A stretch of 12,681 nt of DNA from Patescibacteria group bacterium. GTDB taxonomy: Bacteria > Patescibacteria > UBA1384 > CAILIB01. This document shows positions 1 through 5,763 of the stretch, piece after piece (the stretch's first letter is position 1; every line of letters starts with the position of its first letter). A program made the position numbers and the translations under genes. The stretch lies in contig JAJFBK010000011.1 of assembly GCA_020696955.1 (NCBI GenBank), positions 1-12,681 on the forward strand, read 5' to 3'. The notes under the pieces were generated by a model that was not told where the DNA came from, did no database searches, and worked only from the letters and a program-made list of their open reading frames with translations.

Positions 1-241
1 TCCCGACGGACAAGGAGAAGCACTTTACAATGACTTGAACACGGCCGGCGTCAGCGTACTTTATGATGACCGAGATCGCAGCGCCGGGGAAAAATTTGCA
101 GACGCAGACTTGCTTGGGGCGCCACATCGCCTCATCATCAGCAAGCGCTCACTTGCGGGCGGGGGAGTGGAATGGAAGCGAGGAGAAGAATCTTCAGTGG
201 TGAGTTTTGAAGAAATTAAAAAAGAATTAACTAAAAAATAA
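1..241 (+). CDS. proS: Prolyl-tRNA synthetase, C-terminal end (partial)
   Basis: The frame is open from base 2 to the TAA at 239-241, giving 79 residues of a gene that begins outside the window. The residues [20 protein letters not shown] followed by [10 protein letters not shown] match the class IIa anticodon-binding domain of bacterial ProRS, which typically reads LLDDR...G.KFADADLIG.P. ProRS charges tRNA-Pro with proline in the cytoplasm. The short tail after this domain ends in a lysine-rich stretch. Threonyl- and histidyl-tRNA synthetases share the fold, but the KFADADL-GxPHR pattern favours ProRS. A terminator follows at 260-305. Confidence 0.85.
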   Translation, partial: PDGQGEALYNDLNTAGVSVLYDDRDRSAGEKFADADLLGAPHRLIISKRSLAGGGVEWKRGEESSVVSFEEIKKELTKK

Positions 242-259
242 GGTTTGGAAACAGTCAAG

Positions 260-305
260 AAGCTCTTCCGTAAGCAAAACTATTGTTCTGCGGAAGGGCT
301 TTTGT
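260..305 (+). terminator. Intrinsic terminator after proS
   Basis: The arms AAGCTCTTCCG (260-270) and CGGAAGGGCTT (291-301) pair over 11 bp with one G-U, around a 20-nt loop, and are followed by T-rich sequence. The loop is long for a terminator, possibly because it also carries promoter elements for the next gene. Confidence 0.65.
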
Positions 306-311
306 TATAGT
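283..311 (+). promoter_or_regulatory. Putative promoter for the 93-aa gene
   Basis: TTGTTC (283-288), a 17-nt spacer, then TATAGT (306-311). The -35 lies in the loop of the proS terminator and the -10 in its T tract, so terminator and promoter overlap. Predicted start of transcription is about 318, giving a 30-nt leader. Confidence 0.5.
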
Positions 312-347
312 CTCTCCAATGTTCGTCATTTTAAGGAGTGATGCGTC

Positions 348-629
348 ATGAAAGAGGTATTTGATCCCGAAGAAGACAGAAGCATCGTTTTTATCGCAGA
401 TGGAGTGACCGACCGACGGTATATCATGGAGATTGAGAACTTTGGCAGCTTCAAGAATCGTTGCCAGAATATTATGCAAAGCCTTTCAGCTGAGTATTGT
501 CAGCTATTCAGCGCCATGTTGGAAGAGGCGGAAAGCTTTCTGTTAGAAGTTCAACTCATGCCTTACTATGAGCAATTGAAAAGGATACTCGACAAGTTTT
601 TTGAAGCCCCGAAACTCTCGGCGGCATAA
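348..629 (+). CDS. Hypothetical protein, 93 aa
   Basis: I do not recognise this protein. The start is ATG 348, preceded by AAGGAG (333-338) at 9 nt; another ATG at 341 is out of frame and soon stops. The protein is acidic, with no signal peptide or membrane segment. The N-terminal third looks beta-like (SIVFIADGVTDRRYIMEI). The rest is probably helical, with a run of hydrophobic and acidic residues (FSAMLEEAESFLLEVQLMPYYEQLKRILDKF, given here only as a description of residues 54-84). It sits alone between the proS terminator and a bidirectional terminator, so it is a one-gene transcript. The Shine-Dalgarno site, promoter and terminator argue that it is a real gene. Confidence 0.7.
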   Translation: MKEVFDPEEDRSIVFIADGVTDRRYIMEIENFGSFKNRCQNIMQSLSAEYCQLFSAMLEEAESFLLEVQLMPYYEQLKRILDKFFEAPKLSAA

Positions 630-646
630 ACGCATTCTCATCACAA

Positions 647-674
647 AAAAGCCCGGAACGTATCCCGGGCTTTT
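647..674. terminator. Bidirectional terminator
   Basis: AAAAGCCCGG (647-656) and CCGGGCTTTT (665-674) form a perfect 10-bp stem with an 8-nt loop. The plus side ends in TTTT and the minus side in six T. It serves both the 93-aa gene and the convergent membrane-protein gene. Confidence 0.85.
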
Positions 675-1206
675 ACTTTTGTCCTGAACTGAAGATGCTT
701 AAGCGGCGAGCTCTTCCTTCTCTTTCTTTGGGGCCTTTCGTTGCCTCGGCAGATTTCTTAAGAGCAGTGCTGAAATCACTCTTATGGTCTACCAAGTAGT
801 AGGTGGCCAGAGAGTAGGTGACGATAAAGTAAATGCCCGGAATGATAAGGGCAATGAGACCTAGTCCGATAATAAGTCCCATTACGAGGCTCAAAACGAT
901 GTACTGGAGCAGGAGCTTTCCATCGTTTAGGGCGTAAGTCAGATCATTAAGTTCCGGCTGCTCTCCTCGGGCTGCCTTGATGGCGATGCGGGCCGTACCG
1001 ATTCCGACAATCGAGCTTATGACAAATGACAATAGCATCAGAAGGCCAGCGGCGGCACTGAACTCACCATCTGGGGTATACGAGTTGACCGCGCCGGTAA
1101 TCACGCCAGTAATCAGGGTGACTCCGAGGTAAAACCAAGGGTTTTCCTTGAATTTGTTCCATCCGAACGAAAAAGCTTCGGTACTGCTAAAGGTGGCGGT
1201 TGCCAT
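673..1206 (-). CDS. Integral membrane protein, probably C-terminally truncated by a frame change
   Basis: The 177-aa frame starts at ATG 1204-1206 on the minus strand, with no Shine-Dalgarno site. It has an N-terminal amphipathic segment (FSFGWNKFKENPWFYLG) and hydrophobic helices at about 24-45, 52-72, 98-122 and 118-137. This layout, with GLIALIIPGIYFIVTYSLATYYLVD (about residues 115-139, a helix and loop) and then ALKKSAEATKG, resembles DUF975-like/glycerophosphodiesterase membrane-domain proteins of unknown function. In that family the motif is normally followed by one or two more helices. Here the frame instead runs into GPKEREGRARRLSIFSSGQK and stops flush against the terminator. Another frame of the same bases encodes KAPKKEKEELAA and stops at 699-701, which looks like a normal charged tail. 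I infer an internal deletion plus frameshift, or a sequencing error. The truncated protein may still insert in the membrane. Confidence 0.6.
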   Translation of the reverse strand: MATATFSSTEAFSFGWNKFKENPWFYLGVTLITGVITGAVNSYTPDGEFSAAAGLLMLLSFVISSIVGIGTARIAIKAARGEQPELNDLTYALNDGKLLLQYIVLSLVMGLIIGLGLIALIIPGIYFIVTYSLATYYLVDHKSDFSTALKKSAEATKGPKEREGRARRLSIFSSGQK

Positions 1207-1289
1207 ATGCTGAAAAATTACTTACTTTGATTTATGCTATCTTATTACAAGAGAATCTACTATAGCTCTGCAATAAAAGTTACTTTTCT

Positions 1290-2699
1290 ATGGAGATGAC
1301 GCTCCGACAATACGCTGACGCACTGCCTCTCCAGCCAGGAGTCTACCTCTTTAAAGATCCAAAAGGGGAGGTATTGTATGTGGGCAAGGCAATTCGATTG
1401 AAAGATCGGGTAAGGAGTTATTTTGCCAAGGACATAGGAAGGGGGCCGGGAATTGAGCAGATGGTGCGTGAGGCGGTAACGATCGACCATGAACTGACTG
1501 GCTCAGAAATGGAGGCTTTGCTGCTTGAGGCCAGACTTATCCGCCAGTATAAACCGAAGTACAACATCAAGCTGAGGGATGACAAATCCTTCTCGCTTAT
1601 CCGAATTGACCTGTCAGAAGCCTTTCCTCCCATTTATATAAGTCGGGAAAAGGACCTTGAAGAGATGCTGGCTAGAAAAAGGCGGGCTAGGGTAGGGTTG
1701 GACAAGGTGAGCCAAAAAATCGATAGCCAAGAGTTCTTTGGTCCTTACCTTTCTGCAAGCTCGGTAAAGATGGCCCTCAAGACTATTAGGAAAATTTGGC
1801 CTTTTCGTGACTGCACCGACAGTAAATACGCCACCTACGAGAAGTTAGGGCATGGCTGTCTTTTTGCGACCCTTGGACTTTGTGACGCTCCTTGCGCCGC
1901 CAAGATTACCCAAGAAGAGTATCGAAAAAACATTGATCAGATCCGGCTCTTCCTTCGAGGAGACCGGCAAAAGGTGCTGCAAATGGTGCAGACCCAAATG
2001 GAGGAGGCTTCCCTGGCCGAACGCTTTGAGCAGGCAGCCAAACTCCGGGACCGTTTACAAAGCTTGCTTCACATCCAAGATGTGGCTGATACCCGGCGTT
2101 TTCTGGGAAACCAGCAGCGCTCAGACCTGTACCAATACAATCCTGCGGAAGACGTCAGAGTGGAGTGTTATGACATTTCAAATATTTCAGGCGCATATGC
2201 CGTTGGCTCGCAAATCGTAGGGATCATCCGAAAGGGAAAAGTTGAGCCATTGGCAGGCGAAGACGTCAAAAAACGCTTTTATTTGGATAAATCCAGGTAT
2301 CGGAAGTTTAGGATCAAAACAGTGGAAGGGGTCTCTGATACCGACATGTTGAAAGAGGTTCTGACCAGGCGCTTGAAGCGGGGAGTGGGGAAGGCGGTTG
2401 AGGATCACTGGAGCCTGCCCGACATCATGATCATGGATGGCGGAAAAGGCCAGTTAAGCGCTGCCTTGTCGGTGCGAAAAGTCTTGAATATGGAGGATGT
2501 GGTTTGCATGGGCTCAGTAGCTAAAGGTCCAACTCGAAAACGGGTTGATTTGCATGGAACTGAGTGGAAGTCCTGTACGCCTTTGGTGGAGGCCGAAGCT
2601 TGGAAAGTGGTAGCCGAACTGCTGCGTGAAGAGGCGCATCGATTTGCCATTACCTATTATCGAAGTGTCCATCGAAAAGGAATGCTTGGAAAAAAATAA
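1290..2699 (+). CDS. uvrC: UvrABC excinuclease subunit C, lacking the helix-hairpin-helix domain
   Basis: UvrC makes both incisions around DNA lesions after UvrB loads. The N-terminal GIY-YIG nuclease domain is present (PGVYLFKD at 16-23, LYVGKA at 29-34, Arg40). It is followed by four cysteines at 175, 190, 198 and 202 (spacing 14, 7 and 3), matching the iron-sulfur cysteines known in E. coli UvrC. The UVR UvrB-binding segment is at about 230-262. The C-terminal RNase H-like nuclease has DISN (Asp295), DGGKGQL (Asp383) and AHRFA (His450), so the acidic/His set is intact. The protein stops at residue 469, just after RKGMLGKK, where typical UvrC proteins of about 600 aa continue into tandem helix-hairpin-helix motifs. 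ATG 1290 has no Shine-Dalgarno site, only TACTTTTCT before it; ATG 1296 is an alternative. No terminator follows; the next promoter begins 6 nt after the stop. Confidence 0.93.
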   Translation: MEMTLRQYADALPLQPGVYLFKDPKGEVLYVGKAIRLKDRVRSYFAKDIGRGPGIEQMVREAVTIDHELTGSEMEALLLEARLIRQYKPKYNIKLRDDKSFSLIRIDLSEAFPPIYISREKDLEEMLARKRRARVGLDKVSQKIDSQEFFGPYLSASSVKMALKTIRKIWPFRDCTDSKYATYEKLGHGCLFATLGLCDAPCAAKITQEEYRKNIDQIRLFLRGDRQKVLQMVQTQMEEASLAERFEQAAKLRDRLQSLLHIQDVADTRRFLGNQQRSDLYQYNPAEDVRVECYDISNISGAYAVGSQIVGIIRKGKVEPLAGEDVKKRFYLDKSRYRKFRIKTVEGVSDTDMLKEVLTRRLKRGVGKAVEDHWSLPDIMIMDGGKGQLSAALSVRKVLNMEDVVCMGSVAKGPTRKRVDLHGTEWKSCTPLVEAEAWKVVAELLREEAHRFAITYYRSVHRKGMLGKK

Positions 2700-2704
2700 A
2701 GGTA

Positions 2705-2733
2705 TTGCACTCCCTGAAGGCGTATGGTATACA
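2705..2733 (+). promoter_or_regulatory. Extended -10 promoter for the 65-aa gene
   Basis: TTGCAC (2705-2710), a 17-nt spacer ending in TGG, then TATACA (2728-2733). The TGn upstream of the -10 makes it an extended promoter. It starts just 6 nt after the uvrC stop codon. Confidence 0.7.
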
Positions 2734-2770
2734 TTGTTAACCAGTCACACAGGCTGGAAAGGGGTGCCTC

Positions 2771-2968
2771 ATGACACAGGTAATCAATAGCGGCGAATCT
2801 GTAGCGCCAGCAACCGCAGAAGCAAAGACGAAAGATGCTTATAACTTCTATCCTGGAGATGAACGTACCGATGACGGTTCTCCCCAGGTTGATCCCGGAA
2901 CGATCAACATTAGGCATCATACGTATGTTCCTCCTGAATGCATTCATCCCAATGCATCCGATGACTAA
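2771..2968 (+). CDS. Hypothetical hydrophilic protein, 65 aa
   Basis: I do not recognise this protein. ATG 2771 follows AAAGGGGTG (2758-2766), a reasonable Shine-Dalgarno site. The product is polar and acidic, rich in Asp, Glu, Thr and Pro, without hydrophobic segments, and probably has little fixed structure. Visible pieces are FYPGDERTDDGSPQVDPG and RHHTYVPPECIHPNASDD, with three His, one Cys and a second paired-His context in the last 18 residues. That composition could bind a metal, but this is speculation. The gene has its own extended -10 promoter and terminator, which argues for expression despite the short length. The stop codon lies inside an 18-bp perfect palindrome. Confidence 0.6.
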   Translation: MTQVINSGESVAPATAEAKTKDAYNFYPGDERTDDGSPQVDPGTINIRHHTYVPPECIHPNASDD

Positions 2969-2985
2969 TTAGTCATCAAATAACC

Positions 2986-3016
2986 AAAAGACAGCTCTTC
3001 CGAGCTGTCTTTTCTT
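2986..3016 (+). terminator. Intrinsic terminator after the 65-aa gene
   Basis: AAAAGACAGCTC (2986-2997) and GAGCTGTCTTTT (3002-3013) form a perfect 12-bp stem with a TTCC loop, followed by more T-rich sequence. Confidence 0.9.
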
Positions 3017-3063
3017 TTGCCCCTTTTCCATCTGAAGTAGTATACTGATTACGTACTTATAAT
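3017..3063 (+). promoter_or_regulatory. Putative tpiA-pgk promoter region
   Basis: There are two candidate -10 elements. TATAAT (3058-3063) has the consensus sequence but no good -35, and would start transcription about 4-5 nt before ATG 3075, nearly leaderless. TATACT (3041-3046) sits 18 nt after TTGCCC (3017-3022). The same arrangement of TRTACTGA and then TATAAY is seen before tig. Confidence 0.45.
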
Positions 3064-3074
3064 TACCCTCTCTT

Positions 3075-3824
3075 ATGCGCACGCCTATTATCGCTGGCAA
3101 CTGGAAAATGAATACGACCTTGGCCGATGCCCACTTGTTGGCTGGAGGCGTTCGCACTGAAGCCGAGCACCTCGAACACATTCAGATAGTTCTCTGTCCT
3201 CCTTCAATTTGGCTGACTGAGATCGCTCATCATTTCATAGCTCCTGGCCAGCTTCCTCATTTGAAGCTTGGAGCCCAGAACATGTACTTTGAGGAAAAAG
3301 GCGCCTTCACTGGTGAAATTTCTCCCCTTATGGTCAAGGAAGTTGCAGAATACGTCATTCTGGGCCACTCAGAACGAACCCATGTCTTCCATGAAAAGCC
3401 AGAAGAGATAAATCATAAGGTTCGGGCAGCGTTGGATCATGGAATTACCCCCATCATCTGTCTTGGTGAGGATAAACAGGATTCTGAGTCGAAGCGACAT
3501 TTGGTTCACACTTTGAACTTTCTGATTCGGGACCTTTCTCATGAAGAGCTGGAGAATGTCGTAATAGCCTACGAACCAGTTTGGGCGATTGGGAGCGGCA
3601 CTCCTGCTACTCCAGAATATGCCCAGGAAATCATTTCTCACTTGCGTGAGCGGTTGACCGAGAAGACTCGCATTTTATATGGAGGAAGTGCCTCAGCCGA
3701 GAACGCAGAAAGCTTTTTGACTCAGCCTGACATTGACGGTTTGTTAATCGGAGGCGTTAGCTTGAAGTTGAAAGATTTCGTGACTGTTGCCCAGACAGCT
3801 GACAAGTTGGCCAGAAATTCGTAA
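3075..3824 (+). CDS. tpiA: Triosephosphate isomerase
   Basis: This enzyme interconverts dihydroxyacetone phosphate and glyceraldehyde 3-phosphate in the cytoplasm. Its 249 aa is the normal length. The substrate and catalytic residues are visible: AGNWKMN (Asn9, Lys11), VILGHSER (His98) and the AYEPVWAIG motif with the catalytic Glu167. The flexible loop GTPATPE follows, and the phosphate-binding elements YGGSAS (202-207) and LLIGGVSL (223-230) close the barrel. ATG 3075 encodes the conserved start (MRTPIIAGNWKMN), so the start is firm. No Shine-Dalgarno site is present; ATG follows CCCTCTCTT. It is first in a two-gene glycolytic operon, with pgk beginning 9 nt after its stop. Confidence 0.96.
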   Translation: MRTPIIAGNWKMNTTLADAHLLAGGVRTEAEHLEHIQIVLCPPSIWLTEIAHHFIAPGQLPHLKLGAQNMYFEEKGAFTGEISPLMVKEVAEYVILGHSERTHVFHEKPEEINHKVRAALDHGITPIICLGEDKQDSESKRHLVHTLNFLIRDLSHEELENVVIAYEPVWAIGSGTPATPEYAQEIISHLRERLTEKTRILYGGSASAENAESFLTQPDIDGLLIGGVSLKLKDFVTVAQTADKLARNS

Positions 3825-3833
3825 TTATTTGCC

Positions 3834-4961
3834 ATGAAAACCTTAAAAGATTTTGACCTCAAGGGGAAGAAAGTTCTGTACCGACCTGACTACAACGTGC
3901 CTTTGAAAGATGGGCAGATCCAGGATCCCTTTCGGATTGAAGCTACCTATCCGACCCTAGATTACTTGATAGACAGCGGAGCGAAAATTATCATTGCTAC
4001 CCACTTGGGCCGTCCGGATGGCAAGAAAGTGAAGGAACTGGAGACTAGGGTCGTTGCTGAATATTTGGCTGAACATTATCTTGATTCCACTGTTCGTCTG
4101 GCCCATGAAATCAAGGCTCCTGAGGTGGATGCTGCTTTAGAGGAGATGGAAGAAGGCGACATTTTGATTCTTCCTAATCTGCGATTTTCCCAAGAAGAAG
4201 AGGGGAATGGCCAAAAGTTTGCCGAAGAGCTGGCAAGTCTCGCTGAAATTTACGTCAATGACGCCTTTGCTTGCGACCACCGAGCCCATGCTTCAATTGT
4301 CGGTGTCCCGGCCATCCTGCCTGGCGCTCCTGGGTTCTTACTTGAAAACGAGCTTGAGCACCTTGGCTCTCTTATAAAAAACCCTGAAAGTCCTTTTGTG
4401 GTAATCATGGGAGGGGCCAAAGTAAGTGACAAAATCGAGGTTATCAAGACCTTGGCAGCCAAGGCCGATACTATCTTGATTGGTGGCGCCATGGCCAATA
4501 CCTTTTTACTGGCTAAGGGTGAGGACATTGGAAAGTCCAAGGCAGAAGCTGACAAGGTGGACGTAGCCAAGGCGCTTATGGAAGAATTTGGCGACAAGTT
4601 GGTGATTGCTCCTGATTATGTCAAAGATGTCGATACCGCTGATTTCCGCTACTTGGACATCGGAGAAGAAAGCGTTGAATTATTCAAAAAGTATCTGAGC
4701 AAGGCTAAGACGATTTTCTGGAACGGGAGTTTGGGATACACCGAAGAAGAAGCGTATGCCAAGGCCAGCCAGGCAATTGCCGAGTACGTTGCCGGACTAA
4801 AGAAGGCCACCTCGATTGTGGCGGGAGGGGATACTGTAGAAATGATTACTCGACTTGATCTCTATGACAAGTTTACGTTCATCTCAACCGGTGGGGGAGC
4901 TGCCCTTGAATTCTTGGCAGGGGAAGAATTGCCAGGCGTAAAAGCGCTAGAAAATAAGTAG
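3834..4961 (+). CDS. pgk: Phosphoglycerate kinase
   Basis: Pgk transfers phosphate from 1,3-bisphosphoglycerate to ADP. At 375 aa it is slightly short (usually 390-400). The N-terminal substrate domain shows RPDYNVPL (17-24, usually RVDFNVPL), THLGRP (56-61) and LPNLRF (113-118, usually LENLRF). It also shows NDAF..DHRAHAS (142-153). The C-terminal nucleotide domain shows GGAKVSDK (193-200), GGAMANTF (217-224), WNGSLGYTE (296-304, usually WNGPMGVFE) and STGGGAALEFL (351-361). The substitutions fall at otherwise conserved positions but keep the framework, and I would expect an active enzyme. There is no Shine-Dalgarno site before ATG 3834; translation may depend on the upstream tpiA ribosomes across a 9-nt gap. 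Confidence 0.95.
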   Translation: MKTLKDFDLKGKKVLYRPDYNVPLKDGQIQDPFRIEATYPTLDYLIDSGAKIIIATHLGRPDGKKVKELETRVVAEYLAEHYLDSTVRLAHEIKAPEVDAALEEMEEGDILILPNLRFSQEEEGNGQKFAEELASLAEIYVNDAFACDHRAHASIVGVPAILPGAPGFLLENELEHLGSLIKNPESPFVVIMGGAKVSDKIEVIKTLAAKADTILIGGAMANTFLLAKGEDIGKSKAEADKVDVAKALMEEFGDKLVIAPDYVKDVDTADFRYLDIGEESVELFKKYLSKAKTIFWNGSLGYTEEEAYAKASQAIAEYVAGLKKATSIVAGGDTVEMITRLDLYDKFTFISTGGGAALEFLAGEELPGVKALENK

Positions 4962-4978
4962 CTCCTAGAGCCAAATAA

Positions 4979-5030
4979 AAAACGCCTCTATTCAGGAATT
5001 TAATTTTCTGTTATAACAGAGGCGTCTTTT
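4979..5030 (+). terminator. Terminator after tpiA-pgk
   Basis: ACGCCTCT (4982-4989) pairs with AGAGGCGT (5018-5025), followed by CTTTTGT. The 28-nt loop contains a second small hairpin, CAGGAA (4993-4998) with TTTCTG (5005-5010). The -10 of the next gene lies in the loop. Confidence 0.65.
5008..5017 (+). promoter_or_regulatory. Extended -10 inside the pgk terminator
   Basis: TGTTATAAC (5009-5017) has TGn followed by TATAAC. The -35 position (TATTCA, 4989-4994, 17-nt spacer) is weak, as is common for extended -10 promoters. Predicted start is about 5024, within the distal arm of the terminator. Confidence 0.45.
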
Positions 5031-5090
5031 GTAATTTTTATTACAGAGATGAATTTTCAAATGCCCTCGTGGGCAAAGGAGAGGGTTTTT

Positions 5091-5480
5091 ATGTTGATGG
5101 GTAGTTTAAGTGAATTAGTAGGGCCTTCTGCGGCGCCTACATATGCCGACTTTATTGCTTCCGAGCAAGGTCGGATCAAGTACCTTCAGTATGTTGCAGA
5201 GACAGGTGATTGTGGTGGTGAACAGCATGCGCTACTTACTGCTTTAAGTAGTAGTGAAGGAAAGGTGAGAAGGCTTGCCATGAAAGCCGTTGCAGCCGTT
5301 GCTAGAAAAAGCGAGCGGTTCCGTAACTATCTAGCAACCCGAATTGACACTTTCACCAAGCGAGTCAAGCTTGAAATCAGGGCCATTCTTCGATATTTGG
5401 CCTTTTGCAAAAGGAAGAGTGAGGCCCATGTCTCGTCGTCCATGGTTCAGCCATCAGGAACCAAGCTTGTTGCAGCCTGA
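5091..5480 (+). CDS. Hypothetical alpha-helical protein, 129 aa
   Basis: The function is not recognised. The frame is open from ATG 5049, but AAAGGAGAGG (5075-5084) sits just ahead of ATG 5091, so I place the start at 5091 (ATG 5097 is also possible). The product is mostly helical. A basic segment from about residue 45 (LLTALSSSEGKVRRLAMKAV and on to ILRYLAFCKRK) has the A/L/R spacing of paired HEAT-like helices. That suggests a small protein- or nucleic-acid-binding scaffold, but the similarity is only visual. The last 20 residues look unstructured. It is transcribed from the promoter in the pgk terminator, and its 3' end overlaps a second frame at 5428. Confidence 0.6.
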   Translation: MLMGSLSELVGPSAAPTYADFIASEQGRIKYLQYVAETGDCGGEQHALLTALSSSEGKVRRLAMKAVAAVARKSERFRNYLATRIDTFTKRVKLEIRAILRYLAFCKRKSEAHVSSSMVQPSGTKLVAA

Positions 5481-5637
5481 GGCTCCTTGGTTATTAACTT
5501 GTAAACGGCTTGGAATTACTGTGCATACAGTGCGGTCGCAACCTTGTGAAGGGGATTTTGTCTCTGACATATACGGTTTACACTCTAAGCCAATAAGTGC
5601 CGATCAACTGGGGCGTCGGCGCCAAAAAAAGAATTAG
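5428..5637 (+). CDS. Possible small protein, 69 aa, overlapping the previous gene
   Basis: An ATG at 5428 opens a +1 frame relative to the upstream gene and overlaps its last 53 nt. It is preceded by AAGGAAGAGTGAGG (5411-5424), which gives a possible Shine-Dalgarno site. The 69-aa product begins MSRRPWFSHQEP, carries two cysteines (TCKRLG and SQPCEG) and ends in a basic tail, GRRRQKKN. It fills the transcript up to the terminator at 5650; without it there would be 170 nt of untranslated 3' sequence. No family is recognised. It could also be a non-coding 3' end. Confidence 0.4.
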   Translation: MSRRPWFSHQEPSLLQPEAPWLLTCKRLGITVHTVRSQPCEGDFVSDIYGLHSKPISADQLGRRRQKKN

Positions 5638-5649
5638 CTCCTCAATTAT

Positions 5650-5690
5650 AAAGCCACCTTTCAACTGAAGGGTGGTTTTCGTTTTTGTCA
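5650..5690 (+). terminator. Intrinsic terminator before tig
   Basis: Arms 5650-5662 and 5667-5679 pair over 13 bp with two G-U pairs and an AACT loop, followed by TTTTCGTTTTT. Confidence 0.88.
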
Positions 5691-5719
5691 GGCAATAACC
5701 TACACTTTTCCACATTTTT

Positions 5720-5750
5720 TTGATAGAGTGTACTGAGCTAAGAATATAAC
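5720..5750 (+). promoter_or_regulatory. Putative tig promoter
   Basis: TTGATA (5720-5725) and TATAAC (5745-5750) are separated by 19 nt; a 17-nt alternative uses AATATA (5743-5748). TGTACTGA lies between them at 5729-5736. Transcription would start about 6 nt before ATG 5764. Confidence 0.4.
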
Positions 5751-5763
5751 CTCCCCTCTTGTT

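Noticed and set aside
1852..2220. 122-codon frame on the plus strand within uvrC
   Set aside because: The overlapping UvrC frame carries the conserved cysteines and domains; this is a shadow.
5049..5090. Earlier ATG 5049 as start of the 129-aa gene
   Set aside because: No ribosome site precedes it, while AAAGGAGAGG lies correctly before the in-frame ATG 5091.
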